A stretch of DNA of 64,000 nucleotides from Heterocephalus glaber (GCF_000247695.1 NW_004624805.1:1736764-1800763), one strand, 5' to 3'. Positions 45,641 through 56,969 are shown, counted from the first letter of the stretch. Made by a program: numbers and translations. The notes: generated from the letters alone by a model not told the origin.

Positions 45641-46130
45641 TCCAAGGGGAATTTTCCCACAGGGATTCACAGATGCAGGACTAGTGTATGGAACAGAGGC
45701 CAAGGTAAAAACAGGGACTCAGGACTCAATTCCTTGAGAATCATAGGATTACAAAATATCATTAACTTAGGGCAAATCATGAAACTAAGCACTGGAAGTC
45801 CACTGGGAGCAAATCAGTTTGGCAAGTCCTAGAAAAGAAGAGAGGTGGGAAGAGAAGGCACATGGCTTGGCAGAGAAATGTGGAAAGGCAAGACGTCTGG
45901 GAGCCCGAGGGAGACAAACTGCCGATGATTCTTACTGTAGAGAAGAGAGCGACAGCAGTACAAAAACGAAATGTCACTAGCCTGTATGATCTGGATGATC
46001 CCATTTTATTTTTTCAGAATGTATATATTTGCACAAGAACCCGAAAGGACCTACATCAGAACAGTGATTGTCTCCCAGTGCTGTAGATGCTATTTTTGTT
46101 TCTTTCTTTTCTTATTTTCCTCACTGAACA
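45641..46130. other. Non-coding stretch
   Basis: No recognised family or gene. Confidence 0.35.
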
Positions 46131-46134
46131 TTCA

Positions 46135-46885
46135 TTGATTTTTTTCAGATACCATTCACATACCATAAAGTTCGCCATTTCAAAGCATGCGGTTCACTGG
46201 GTTTTAGTATATTCACAATGTTGTACAACTGTGATCAATAATTTCAGGACATTTCATCACCCCTAAAAGAAACCCTGTCCCCATTAGCAGTTATTCCCCC
46301 GTTTGGCTCCCTCCCAGCCCCAGACAACCACTAATCACTTCCTGTCTCTATGGATTTGTCCAAGCTGTACACGCACACAGGGAAATCGTGCAGCGTACTT
46401 TTGTGAGTGGCTTCCTTCTCTCGGTGTGATGTTTTCACAGCTCATCTGTGTTCCATCAGGTGCCAGGACTTCATTGCTTCTTACTGCCAAATAATATTTC
46501 AGTGCGGGGACACACTGCATTTTGTTTACCCATTCATCAGTCGATAGGCTTTTGTGTTGTGTCCACCTTTTGCTATTATAAGTAATGCTGCTCTGGACAC
46601 TGTGAACAAATTGTGTGGACATATGCTTTCAGCACTCTCGCATATATGTCTAGGGCTGGAATTGCTGGGTCCTATAGTAACTCTGTGTTGAATATTTCAA
46701 GAAATAACAGACTATTTTCCAGAGAAACTGACCCATTTTACATTCCCACTAGCAATCCATGAGGCTCTTAGTCCCCACGTAGCCACCAATACCTGTGACT
46801 GTGTTTCCAGCTTAGGGAGCGTGAAGTGGCATCTCATTGTGGTTTGGATTTGCTTTTCCCTGATGACTAATGACACTGAGTATAT
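46135..46885 (-). repeat. Old LINE-1 3' region, antisense
   Basis: 'cataccataaagttcgccatttcaaagcatgcggttcactgggttttagtatattcacaatgttgtacaactgtgatc...ctgtctctatggatttgtcc...atatttcagtgcgggga...cattttgtttacccattcatcagtcgataggc...attgctgggtcctatagtaactctg' is classic antisense L1M 3' sequence. Short open frames here are by-products. Confidence 0.88.
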
Positions 46886-46894
46886 TTTTAAATA

Positions 46895-47880
46895 ATATTT
46901 TTATTTTTAAAGGTTTTAATTGACAAATAATGATTGTATATAATTATGCGGAGACAACGTGATGTTTTGATGCGCGGTGAAATGACTGGTTAATTAGCAG
47001 ACTTATGGCATCATCTACTAATTTTTTGTGTTGAGAACATCTGAAATTTACTCTTAGCAATTCCTGAAGTATGTAATGTTATTTTTAATATACTATTTCA
47101 TTAGTGCCTGTTAATTTTAAAAACTATCAGGCTTCAATGTGTATATTTCGATCATACCCACCCCCCATTGCCTCCCTTACACCTGTTCTCCCTAAGTACA
47201 CATTATTTACTATAATCACCACCCTGTGCAATCCCTCGCAAACACATATCCTTCCTCTAGCTGTAACTTGGCCTTTGGCCAGCACCTTCCTATTCCCTGG
47301 ACACCCCCCTCCGGGCCACAGCCCCTGACAACCACCGTTCTACTCTCTATTTTTATGGATTCCACAGGTAAGTGAGATCGTGAGGTATTTATCTTTTTGT
47401 GGCTGGCTTATTTCCTTTAGCGTACTGTCCTCCGTGTTCATCTATGCTGTTACAGATGACAGCATTCTTTCTTTTTTAGGCTGAGTTGCATTCCATTGTG
47501 TGTATGTACCACACTCTTTGCCCATTGTTCTGATGGCGGACACTAGAGTTGATTCCACACTTTGGTTATTCATTGTTTTGAATAATGCTGTAAAGAACAT
47601 GGCAGTACAGGCGTCTGACAGACTAATCCCATTTCCTTTCTTTGTATACCCAGCAGATGGTAGCTCTATTTTTTGGTTCTCTGAGAATCTTCCATGCTGG
47701 TGTCTGTAGTGGTTGCACAATTTACATTCCCACCAGTAGTGGACAGGGGTCCCCTTTGCTAAATCTTTTTGTCTCTCACTGTTTTGTTCACAGCCACCCT
47801 AACAGGAGTGAGGTATTAACTCATTGTAGTTTTAGTTTGCATCTCCCTGATCTGAACATCTTTCCCTCTGTTTCTTGTGA
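46895..47880 (-). repeat. Second old LINE-1 (L1MA-like) 3' region, antisense
   Basis: Begins anew with a 3'UTR pattern ('aattgacaaataatgattgtatataattatgcggagacaacgtgatgttttgatg...tttttttgtgttgagaacat') and runs into 'tgtactgtcctccgtgttcatctatgctgtta...ttgtgtgtatgtaccacactctttgcccattgttctgatgg...cccaccagtagtggacagggg...tttgcatctccctgat'. A separate insertion from 46135-46885 because the 3'UTR restarts. Confidence 0.85.
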
Positions 47881-48004
47881 GATCAAATTCTTACCTGTTT
47901 TGCTGGGAGGGACTGAGCCTCACAAAAGGTTAAGTGCTTTCCCAACAATCATGCCGTAAAAATAGCTCCGTGGTGAAAATGCAGGATCTAGAACCCAAAT
48001 TTTG

Positions 48005-48095
48005 GCTTTCCTGCTTATCAGCTGTGAGCCTCAGGCCTCAGTCACCTCATCTACAAAAGGGGGACAACACAGCGACCATGAAAGTTTGCTCTGAG
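48005..48095 (+). repeat. MIR SINE fragment
   Basis: 'agctgtgagcctcaggcctcagtcacctcatctacaaaagggggacaac' matches MIR 'gagcctcagtttcctcatctgtaaaatggggataat' in sense orientation. Confidence 0.6.
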
Positions 48096-48439
48096 ACTCA
48101 GAAACAGAATATGTCTACACCAGCTGACCCTGATGACTGTCACTCAATAAAGAGCGCAGGACTGTGGGCTTCCAGCACGACCTGGTGAGGATGGCACGAC
48201 GCGATTCAGGCTTTCTTGGGCACTTCTGCTTCTGCATGTTAGTGGACTAACCTCTCCTTCTGTGAGATGTCTCTCCATGGACCTTAGGTCAGTCTAGAGT
48301 CTTCATCCACGCAGAGAGCAGATGAGTGGGAAGTCTGTGCCTCTCCTTATTCCAGACCAGCTGCTTATTTATGGGGTGTAAACAGCAGCTTGCTATGGGG
48401 AGAAGGGGAGCTGAGTCAAGAGGGACAACAAAGCTCTCA

Positions 48440-48830
48440 TTGTTTGAATGATCACTTCCTTTGTCTTTTTTCCATACAATGGGTGGCTTAAACAACAAAT
48501 ATCTATTTCCCTCAGTCCTGGAACCTGGAAGTCTCAGAGCAAGGTACCAACAGGGCTGGGTCCTGGTAAGAGGCTGCTCTTCTGGTTTTCAGATAGCCAT
48601 TTTCTTATGTCTTCACACAGTGGTGAGTAGAGAAAAAGGAAACAAGCTCTCTCCTGTCTGTTTGATAAGGGCACTAATCCCATCACAAGGGCCCCAGCCT
48701 CATGATCTACCCCCTCCTCTGATACCACTGGGTCTAGGATTTCCTCATAGGAATTTAGAGACGTGAACATGAAGTTCACAGCAATCATACTCCTGATAGA
48801 TTTCTTCTTTTCAGTGGTCATTGAGCCAGC
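48440..48830 (-). repeat. MLT1-type MaLR LTR, antisense
   Basis: 'ggtggcttaaacaacaaatatctatttccctcagtcctggaacctggaagtctcagagcaaggtaccaacagggctgg...tctggttttcagatagccattttcttatgtcttcacac...gataagggcactaatcccatcacaagggccccagcctcatgatct' is the reverse complement of an MLT1 LTR. Old, non-coding. Confidence 0.85.
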
Positions 48831-49224
48831 CTCAGTTTTCTGCGCTACCGTATGGCACAGTCATGTAGATAAAAGAATAATAATTATCATGATCACAGTT
48901 ACTATTATTGAACTTAGAAAAAACTGGACATGAGTAATTCACTTGGGGTGGGTCTGCTGGTTGCGGAATTCATAAGATACGAGCCATTCTGAAACTACAT
49001 AGGAAGGGAGAACAAGCTAAAACTATCTGGTTTCTCCTCCATTCTGCCCCACTAACCAGCTCTTCCCTGGACCAACTCCGAGTTGTGGGGAGACAACATC
49101 CCTTCTTAGAACTGAGAGACGGCACGTGCCAGGGAGGCCTGAGACCTACTGCTCCCTCCAAGAAATCTAACTCTTTTTCACAGATAAAATATAAACACAC
49201 AAAGATCCTCTGTAATAATAATGA

Positions 49225-49420
49225 TATAAAAGCTGACATTTATTGGATTCTTAACCCTTGGGAGGGCTCCCGCAGGACTCTGCATGCATTACCTCATTTA
49301 ACATTTACAGAAAACCCTCCGTTTGGAACCCACATCGGACATGCAGAAAATGAGGATCCGAGAGGATACCTTGATGCACATTATAGGACTGCCCCAAGGC
49401 CCAAATTCTTCAGTGGTCCC
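49225..49420 (+). repeat. L2/MIR-like fragment
   Basis: 'agctgacatttattggattcttaacccttgggagg...gcatgcattacctcatttaacatttacagaaaaccctccg...atgcagaaaatgaggatccgagagg' resembles the L2/MIR series 'aacatttattgagcacttactatgtgcc...ttatctcatttaatcctcacaacaaccctatg...attatccccattttacagatgaggaaactgagg'. Confidence 0.6.
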
Positions 49421-49639
49421 TTCTGACACAGAACAACCGTGCTCTCCCTTTGCCACATACCTGCGGAGCATCCACCCCAGGAGTCCTCTACATATTTTCC
49501 TACTGGAAGAAAAAAATCTTAGGATGATTTTTCACCAATAAGTCAGGATGAAATTTACCATACTCTGAGCTAACAAATTTTGAAGATGCAAAACCTATAG
49601 TTTACATATAAACAATTTGACACAGCATTGTAAATGTTG

Positions 49640-50262
49640 ATTCGATGTTTTTTCTAAAACAAAATGAACAACCTGTTTCCCTGAGCTGCCATGATTCTTC
49701 TCTCCTGGATTTTTTATTGGCTCATTGGTGCCAATAGCAACCAGCTCTGATACTGATTCGCCGGAGAAAGACAGTGTGATCAAATAAATCTGAAGTTAGA
49801 CGTGCTTTCGTTTTTAGTTAGACATGGAGTAATTTTTCCAGATAGGCTTTGTTTCCCAAAGAAGATGTGGTTGTGGCTTTTGTGTTCTAAAACACACGGG
49901 CTTCTGTGATTTCAAAGGACAGTGGAACCAATTCTGGTCATCACTGGCCAATTTCAGGCCCTGTGAAAGGCCATGGGGAAGTCGTATGTGGATCAGACCG
50001 GAATCGAGCATGTTATTAGATCTCGAAGAGAATCAATAGATCCTAATGCTGTTTCCTGCATTGCACCAATGAAGTGATGTTGCTGCAAAGCCTCTGCTGT
50101 CTCCTGTCTCCCGCTGGCTTGAGAGCTTGTTTTTTGTTGTTGCTGAGTCACCTCTGGGTTGGCTGTCCTGAGGACTCATTTATTTGGTTTTGTGATGTGT
50201 CATCACTGCAACTATAACTCACAGCTGAAACACTTAGAGATTTTTATTACTTGTGCTTTATA
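49640..50262. promoter_or_regulatory. Candidate conserved enhancer-like block
   Basis: About 620 bp without recognisable repeats or coding frame but rich in factor-type motifs: 'ctcattggtgccaatagc' (49721-49738, inverted CCAAT boxes), TGCTGAGTCAC (50141-50151, MAF/NF-E2/AP-1 type), GTGATG-TGT-CATCAC (50192-50206, inverted repeat), and 'gatcaaataaatc', 'gaatcaatagatc'. Regulatory function is inference; conservation across mammals would be the test. Confidence 0.35.
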
Positions 50263-50434
50263 AATTTTAACCTGGGAAGGTTGCAGGGTGCACCCGAAGT
50301 CCCACACTCTGCAGTGTCTGGAAGGGTGAGCACAGTTCCAGGCTGACCTTTAACACGCTTAAAAGCTGGGGGGACCCGAGGGGCCACAGGCGCTCCCCTT
50401 ACTTTATTGCAAGGAAATAGGCAGATGAGTTAGG

Positions 50435-50785
50435 GACTGTTATGCTGTGCCCTCCCGAGACCCCCAGACTTCACCCACTTACACCCTAACCCTCCAGTAC
50501 CTACCAGTGTGATCCCGTTTAAAGACAAGGTGTCTGCAGAGCTAACTGAGCCAAAGTGAGGCCCTTGGGGTGGACATGAATCCTAGTCCTAAAGACAGGT
50601 ATCCTTCTTAGAAGAGGAAGATTCCTGACAGAGACACATCCCGAGGGAAGAGGATGATGAAGACACCCGCCCAGAGGCCAAGGAGAGAGGGTTACACAAG
50701 GAGACCCCTTCACAGCCTGCAGAAGGAGCTGAACTTGCAGTCTCCGGAACTACAAGAAAATACATTTCTGCTGTTTTTTCCATTC
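50435..50785 (+). repeat. MLT1-type MaLR LTR, sense
   Basis: 'ttatgctgtgccctcccgagacccccagacttcacccacttacaccctaaccctccagtacc...cccgtttaaagacaaggtgtctgc...ctaactgagccaaagtgaggccc...aagaggaagattcctgacagagacacat...gcctgcagaaggagctgaacttgcagtctccggaactacaagaaaatacatttctgctg' follows MLT1 from near its 5' end to its 3' part. Confidence 0.88.
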
Positions 50786-50942
50786 AACATTTACTGCCTC
50801 TCTGCACGATGCAGATAGTCCCTGATGCACAATGGTTTGATTTATGATTTTCTTGACTTTATGATGATGCGAAAGCAATATACATTCAGTAGACTCCGTA
50901 CTTGCATCTTGAATTTTGACTTTCTTGTTAGGGGCTTTATGT

Positions 50943-51014
50943 GTGGTGCTGAGGCTCGAATCCAGCATGTCGCACACTAGGCAAGTGCTCTACCACTGGG
51001 CCACATCCCCAGGC
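50943..51014 (-). repeat. ID-family SINE, antisense
   Basis: 'gtggtgctgaggctcgaatccagc...cacactaggcaagtgctctaccactgggccacatccccaggct' is the reverse complement of an ID SINE, including B box 'ggattcgagcc' and A box 'tggcccagtgg'. Confidence 0.85.
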
Positions 51015-52224
51015 TCCTGCCCGTCTAAGCTGACCGGTCTGCTGCTGTGTGGCTGCAGCCCATGTTGGCAAGTACAGGGGCCTGTTCTGTCCCCTCCCTG
51101 ACGATTCAGAGGCCCCAGGCCTCCTGGCATCGGCTCTGTGCCCCAAGCCCATGCCTCCAAAGCTAACAGTGCCAGACTCCCCGTTGCCTGACCCTCACAT
51201 GCCCATGCCCAGGTCAGATGCCACTGGGGAGCGAGGAGACCCCCAGGCCCCAGGCTTGACATCTGAGCCTCCTTGGCCAGCGGGTCTGGTGGTGGTTGAC
51301 ACCGGACCAGCCTCTCCACGATTCTCTTGCTAGAAGAGCTTTCTGCAGGGAAATCTTCACTCGCTCGTGAGTGGACTTACAGGAATTCTCACCCAGGCCC
51401 TGCTCCACCAGGACCATGCTGTTTCTGTACAGCGTTAGGGTGCATGCACCTCCCCACGTCCCCGAGACCCTGACTGGAGTCTCTGAGGCACAGGACCCTG
51501 TGCAATCATTTTCCAGGGCCTGTTCCTCTAGTCCTCAGCCTCCCTGAGCAGAAGTGGCAGTGTCTGTTTGCTAGGTGTAGAAACTGCAGAACATTTATTA
51601 AGAACTTGCTGAAAGTTCACCAGCTTGAGAATTGGGGAGAAGAATTTCCCTTTGAGACCCTAAAACCTGCATGGCATCCTGTTGAAAAAGAAGCAAGCGG
51701 ATCACCATCCTCCTGTGCCTTAGGTCCACTCTTCCCGGATAACACAGTGGAAGGGGCCAGCGGAGACCTCTCTGGGTTAGGATTCAGGACACCGGTGCCT
51801 GGCAGCTTCAGCGTTCCACGGCTGACAGGATCAGGACCATGCCTGGCTGCTCCACAGCAAGGAAGGTATAGAAAGCTGAAGTGAGCACCCACACATATTT
51901 CACAGGGCAGGGTTGGGTCAGTAGAACTAATGATAAAAGAAGAAATGAGCTTAGATATCCTGTCTTTTTATGCACAAATTTCATTTTTCTCTTCATGCAC
52001 CAGACCCCAGTGCCAATTTTTGAGTCTGGAAAGTTTGAGAAGCTCTGCCCAGCAGCCGAAGACACTAACTGAGGAAGTATAAGGCGAGGTAGAGAGGCCA
52101 GAGCCCCAGAACAGGGGATTCTGTCCAGTGGGTCAGGACCATGAGGCGAGGCGTGAGACTTCCAGCACTGGCTGCCCCTTAGCAAGGAGCTTGGGACCAG
52201 TCAAAGGGACACAGCCTGCAGTAG
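51015..52224. other. Non-coding stretch, moderately GC-rich
   Basis: No recognised repeat or gene. Open frames of about 90-125 residues overlap on both strands. Confidence 0.35.
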
Positions 52225-52530
52225 AGTTTGGCTGTTGGCCCTGGTTTACCGGCACAACCTTGGGCCAGTCACCTAACACGTTCACAGTAGGGCCATAACT
52301 CCCGTGTCTCACTGCTGGAACCTCTGGTGGTACATGCATGACTGTCCCATGCATAACTGTACCGCTTCTGCCACCAGTGGAACAAGCCACCTGATGGGAC
52401 AGTCGTGCACATGCCACCAATGTTCAAGCCAGCGGGAAGCTGGTAACCTTTACCTGTAAGATGGCGATGGTGATAACACCACCTAGTTTCTAAGGTTATT
52501 GTGAGGAATAAATAAATATGTCAGCATTCA
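52225..52530 (+). repeat. MIR SINE, interrupted
   Basis: 'gctgttggccctggtttaccggcacaaccttgggccagtcacctaac' (about 52231-52277) and 'taacctttacctgtaagatggcgatggtgataacaccacctag...aaggttattgtgaggaataaataaat' (about 52444-52518) are the two halves of one MIR, in sense order, split by about 165 bp of foreign sequence. Confidence 0.65.
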
Positions 52531-52539
52531 TGAGCGTTG

Positions 52540-52626
52540 GGACAGAAGGGAATAGCTCCATGGCAGAGCGTTTGTCTGGCATGTGTGAGTTCCAGGTTCC
52601 ATCCCCATCAGCAAAACAAAACACCA
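52540..52626 (+). repeat. ID-family SINE
   Basis: 'gggacagaagggaatagctccatggcagagcgtttgtctggcatgtgtgagttccaggttccatcccc' followed by an A-rich 'gcaaaacaaaacacc' tail. Diverged ID, sense orientation, next to the MIR 3' end. Confidence 0.75.
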
Positions 52627-53570
52627 CAAGCGTAGGAGTGTTCAGAATGGCGCCTCACACGCAGCAAGCGCTGCAGAGGCGCTGACCATGACCTTGTTTC
52701 TTCTCTAGCCTTTGCTCTGTTGAGATACTTTTCCAGCTGCGTTCTCTAGAGTGTTGCTTTTGGGGGCGATGTCTCAGGATTTCTGTAAGCACTGGGCTTA
52801 GCGTTAGCTTTTAAATGCTATCGGGACTATTCTCATTAAAATTCCAAAAGCAAGTATCCCACTCAAATATCTTCTATACCCAATTTTAATACCCTGGGAC
52901 CACTCCCCGGTTCTTTTCCTTTCTCTTTAATTGGTTTTATAAACAGGTAAATGGAGGACAAGCTTACTTCCCTGAGGCACCTCAGAACCAGGGCCTGGCC
53001 TGGGCCGCCGTGCTTAGACGAGGATGCCATTCTGGCCCCCAGAGTGGAGGCTGCTGGGATCACCTGGCCCCCCTCCGCCTGGCCAGGCTCTTCCCCAGCT
53101 GCTGTGTTCACTCCTTGCCTGTCACTGACAGCTTTCCGTAAGAGGCGGGACTTGCTCCCGGGAGCGTCCACAGCAGAGACCCCAGCAACACTCTGCCAAC
53201 AAACAAAGGAGGAAGGGCACCCCCTGCCCTGCAGGGCCCGCCTTGGCTGCAGTGCATGCTGCAGCGCTCCTCAGGGATCACGCTGAGATCGCATCCCTGC
53301 TTAGCTCCTTCTCTAGCCCACTCGCACTTTCTTTCACCTATAGGCATCACCTCAGCAAAGCACTTCACCCAGATCCCTGCCCCAGATGGCACTGCGGGCA
53401 GCTCACCCAAGACACCTTCGCACAGCCCCTTCCCCACCACTCCCCCAGCTGCCCTAAGTCAGGGCTGTTCTGCTCACTTTCACCCCGCCCCTCGGTGTGT
53501 CTGGGCACAAAGAGCCCCACACATGCTATTGGGTTTTGGTTGCATCCCCTTACTGGATTAGCACCCTTGT
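52627..53570. other. Non-coding stretch, no gene supported
   Basis: A 162-residue open frame begins at 53243 and runs into the MLT1 LTR downstream, so it is not a gene. No other recognised element. Confidence 0.35.
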
Positions 53571-53574
53571 GGGA

Positions 53575-53785
53575 AGAAAAAGAGACAGGGTACTCCTCTC
53601 TCCAAGCACACACTGGAAAGACTGTGCAAAGACATAACCAGGAAGCAGGCCCTTCCCAAGACCTGACCATGCAGCCCTTGGTCCTGCACTTCTTGCCTCC
53701 AGAACTGGACATAGTAAATGGACATTGTTGAAGCCATCCAGGCTATGGTCTTAGCACAGAGCTGACTGAGACAATGTTGGGCAGG
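53575..53785 (+). repeat. MLT1-type LTR 3' part, sense
   Basis: 'tgcaaagacataaccaggaagcaggcccttcccaagacctgacc...ggtcctgcacttcttgcctccagaactggacatagtaaatggacattgttgaagccatccaggctatggtc' matches the MLT1 3' half ('cttggacttccagcctccagaactgtgagaaaataaatttctgttgtttaagccacccagtctgtgg'). Confidence 0.75.
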
Positions 53786-54980
53786 GCTGGAGCTTAGGCA
53801 CCGCCTCCACTGCCCATGCAACCCTGCTAGTGGCTGTTTCTGCCCTGACATACCTACCAAAGCTGGCCTGGCACAGGGCATGACATGGCCAATCCCAGGG
53901 CACATGCTGCCCACTTAAGGGCCTGAGTCTGCACACATCTCGGGGCACAGCATCCTGACAGGGCAGCCAGGCCGTGCTCTCGTGCTTTCTGGCGCTGACC
54001 ACCACCCCCAGGTTTCTTTCTCAGGAAGAAAGAAGGGGTTGGTGGGCCCAGTCTCTCCCTCCCACAGCAGTGGTCCCACCTGGAGACAAAGATTCCTTCT
54101 GGAAACCCTTCTGCTCTAACCTTAGCAACTTTCAAGTTTCATGTCACAATAGTTTCTCTCCTTTTCAAAATAATTTCCATTTTTTCCATATTTGTAAAAT
54201 AAATTTATATTGAGGAAAATACTATTTTATATAACTATAAAAAGGCCTGTAACAGTTGCACAAGACTTATTTTTGCTGTTGTTTTAGAAAAGGGTCCAGA
54301 TGTGTTAAATATTTGAAATCAGCAATCCTAAGCTGGTAGCTTTGGCCACTCATTTGTCAATTGTTTGTGTGACGGACGAGGCTGGAGGACAGCAGCAGGA
54401 CCTCCTGCCTGGACAGCAGTGCCGTGAGCGAGCAGTGACTCGCTGCCTCCTGGGCCCCTCTGCCCCATTCCACAAGGGGCTGGGGCTCTGTGACTGCTCT
54501 TCTTCAGGTCGTCACTTGCACAGTGGCTCCAAACACGCAGCCAAGCAGACCGATGCTGCCCTGGGGCTCTTCCCCTTCACCCCAAGACCATCCTGCTGTC
54601 AAGAAAGTTGACAAAAGATCAGCAACAGAGAGGGAGGAGGCCAGGACAGTCATCCCCAAGGAGGGTCTCCCCGGGCAAGGCCTCCTCTGCCTTCCTCTAT
54701 GCTCACACGCTTCCCTGCCCAGCAAGCACTGTGCGTGGAGGCAGCCCCAGCCTGCTCGCCCGCCTGCTGCAAGGTGCTTCCTTCTGCCTGGCCTCAGACC
54801 AGGCCTCTGGCCAGCTCAGCCCTGCCCTGCACCCCTCCCCTCCTCTCCCACCCTCTGCTGTCCCTCCCACCTCCCCACACTCTCTCGGCGTCTTCATGGT
54901 GCTCACAAGTGACAGACAGTGTGTTGGCTGAGTCCTGTGCAGTGCTGCAGAGCCTCGGGACACAAGGCACCGCCTGCGTC
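53786..54980. other. Non-coding stretch, no gene supported
   Basis: Contains the start of the longest open frame in the window (271 residues, 54699-55514), which is low in motif content and runs into LTR-like repeats. No repeat family recognised before 54985. Confidence 0.35.
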
Positions 54981-54984
54981 TCAT

Positions 54985-55115
54985 CTGTTTGGGCTGCTAA
55001 AACAAAAACCAACTGGCTGGTAAGCTCGGACAGTTACTCCTCACAGCTCCGGGGGCGGGGGCTCACATCAAGGCAGGTTCCGACTTCAGCCAGAGCCCAC
55101 TTTCTGTCCAGAGAC
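54985..55115 (-). repeat. MLT1/MaLR-like LTR fragment, antisense
   Basis: 'catctgtttgggctgctaaaacaaaaaccaactggctggtaagc...gttactcctcacagctccggggg...tttctgtccagagacggc' parallels the antisense LTR pattern 'gtctgtttgggctgctataacaaaataccatagactgggtggcttataa...tttctcacagttctggagg...agacggc'. Confidence 0.55.
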
Positions 55116-55315
55116 GGCAATAGCAGCAGCGCCCCAGACCCTGCGGGGAGGGAGCGCCTGGCCGGCTTTGTTCTGCTTTGTTTTGAAGAGAGTAATGAGA
55201 CTTGTCTGGTGCACGCGTGGAGCATTTTTATTATTTCCATCCCGTCACTCCCTGTCCCTGTGTCCCCTGCAACTCTAAAAGTCTGCCTTCCAGTTTCCCG
55301 TTATCTCTCCTTATT

Positions 55316-55770
55316 ACACTTTATGGATTGGCTTATGTATCAGCTAGGCTTCCCTAGAGCGACAGATTTAACATGTGCAATGTGTATATTATTCACAAGG
55401 TCGTGTCCCAGTGGCCACCTGAGAGGCGGTGGTCGAAGAGCGCACAGGGGCGGTGCGCTGGACGGCGGAGCCATCCAGTCAGAAGTCCTTCAGGGCCTCG
55501 GCCGGAAGCCATGACAGACAGACAGGCGATGGGAGAAACAGGAGCTCCTGGGAAGAAGCTAAAGGGAAGACTTCCATCTCTGTCTTGTTCGGCCCAGGCT
55601 GCAAGCTCGCTGCTCAGTGGCCCCTGATCCAGGTGGGTCTTCCCTCCTCAGCCGGCCCCTCATCCAGACACCAGAACTGTGCTAACCCAATCCACTGGGT
55701 GTTTCTTATTCAAGGTGAGGCCACAGTTGACTGTCACGGCTTAGAGAACACAAGCGACAGTTAACTTTCT
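55316..55770 (-). repeat. Probable old LTR-type repeat, antisense
   Basis: 'tatcagctaggcttccctagagcgacagatttaacatgtgcaatgtgtatattatt' and the end 'gaggccacagttgactgtcacggcttagagaacac' resemble antisense mammalian LTR fossils of the 'agctagggttccctagagaaacagaaccaatagg ... caagttgacac' type. The family is uncertain. Confidence 0.4.
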
Positions 55771-55872
55771 GAGACTGGCTTATTTCACGTACCACAGTGA
55801 TCTCCAGTTCCACCCACTGGCTTGAAAATGACATGATTTTGTTCTTCATTGTGGCTGAATAATATTCCTTTG

Positions 55873-55990
55873 TAGCCAGGCATGTATAGGGACATGCCTA
55901 TACAGTAATCCCCTCATTCCGGGAGGCTGAGGCAGAAGGATTGCCAAGAGTTCAAGGCCAGCCTAGACTACATGGCAAGACTCTAAAAAA
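55873..55990 (+). repeat. B1 SINE with short target duplication
   Basis: 'tagccaggcatgtatagggacatgcc...cccctcattccgggaggctgaggcagaaggattgccaagagttcaaggccagcctagactacatggcaagactct' plus an A tail. 'attccttt' occurs on both sides, at 55864-55871 and 55991-55998, within the host L1. Confidence 0.9.
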
Positions 55991-56526
55991 ATTCCTTTTC
56001 TTTACCCACTCATCTTTTGGTGGATATCTACGCTATTTGCAGAGCTTAGCTCATGTGAACTGTACTGCTGTAAACATGGGTATTCACATCACTTTAATTT
56101 TTTTCAGGGATCTATCCGGAAGTGGCATAGCTTGGTCATATGGCAGTTCTAGTTTCAGTTTCTGAGGCACTGCCACGCTCGGTTCCATTCCGGCAGTGCA
56201 GGGGGGCTCCTGGCCCACATTGCCACCAGTTGACTGTCTCTGTATTCCTGCTGACAGCCATTCGCCTGGGGTGAGGTGGGAGCTCAGTGGGGTTTGGATT
56301 TGCATCCCTAGATGTTGAGCATTTTGGCCATTTGGACTTCTTTTAAGAAGTGTCCATTCAATTCATTTGCCTATTTTTTGATTGGGTTTCTGGTTTGGGG
56401 GATAAAGCTTTGTGATTTCTTTATACATTCTATTTATTTTTAATTTTAATTTTAGTAGTCCATGTTTGCATATGTAATGATCACTTTCATCATGGGGCGT
56501 TGATTATCATGTATTATGTTATTAAT

Positions 56527-56629
56527 ACTCTAGCAGCGGGCCGGGGATTCAGCTCAGTGGTTCTGGTGCCTGCCTCACAAGCGCAAGGTCCCGAGTTTGA
56601 TCTCCGGTACCAAAAAAAAACTCTAGCAG
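56527..56629 (+). mobile_element. Young ID-type SINE with 10-bp target duplication
   Basis: The body at 56537-56619 reads 'gggccggggattcagctcagtggttc...gcctcacaagcgcaaggtcccgagtttgatctccggtacc' with an A tail. A perfect direct repeat 'actctagcag' flanks it at 56527-56536 and 56620-56629. Inserted into the antisense L1. Its B box carries a TTTGA change. Confidence 0.93.
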
Positions 56630-56969
56630 AAGAGTGACTGGGAAGCTCTTCCCCCGTGCTGCAGGCTCTCTCCCCTCTCGTTTCTTTTGCCATGCAGAGC
56701 CGTTTAATTTGATGTCTTCCCAGTTGTTGATTCTCAGTTTTATGTCCTGGGGTACTGTCCCTGCCTATGCCTATGGCTTCGAGACTTCCCCTGGTTATCT
56801 TCCAGCAGTTTCACAATTCCTGGTTTTACATCTAAGTCCTTGATCCATTTTGATTTGGTTTTAGTACCAGGTGTTAGATAGGGACCTAATTTTAAACTTC
56901 TGCGCATGGTTATCTGGTTTTCCCAGAGCCCTTGTTGAAGGGTCTCTCTTTCGTCCAGTGTATGTTCTT

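Larger units (their letters stand above)
55775..56965 (-). repeat. Old LINE-1, antisense, with nested B1 and ID SINEs
   Basis: 'gactggcttatttcacgtaccacagtgatctccagttccaccca', 'tcattgtggctgaataatattcc', 'cccactcatcttttggtggatatctacgc', 'ggcatagcttggtcatatggcagttct', 'gtccttgatccattttgatttggttttagtaccaggtgttagatagggacctaa' and 'gttttcccagagcccttgttgaag' are consecutive antisense L1 ORF2/3' landmarks. Interrupted by a B1 (55873-55990) and a young ID SINE (56537-56619). Confidence 0.88.

Noticed and set aside
53243..53731. 162-residue open frame
   Set aside because: Its end lies within an MLT1 LTR, so it cannot be a conserved host protein as it stands.
54699..55514. 271-residue open frame, the longest in the window
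   Set aside because: No recognised domain, GC-rich composition, overlapping frames on both strands, and its 3' half runs into antisense LTR-like repeats. Best explained by chance.
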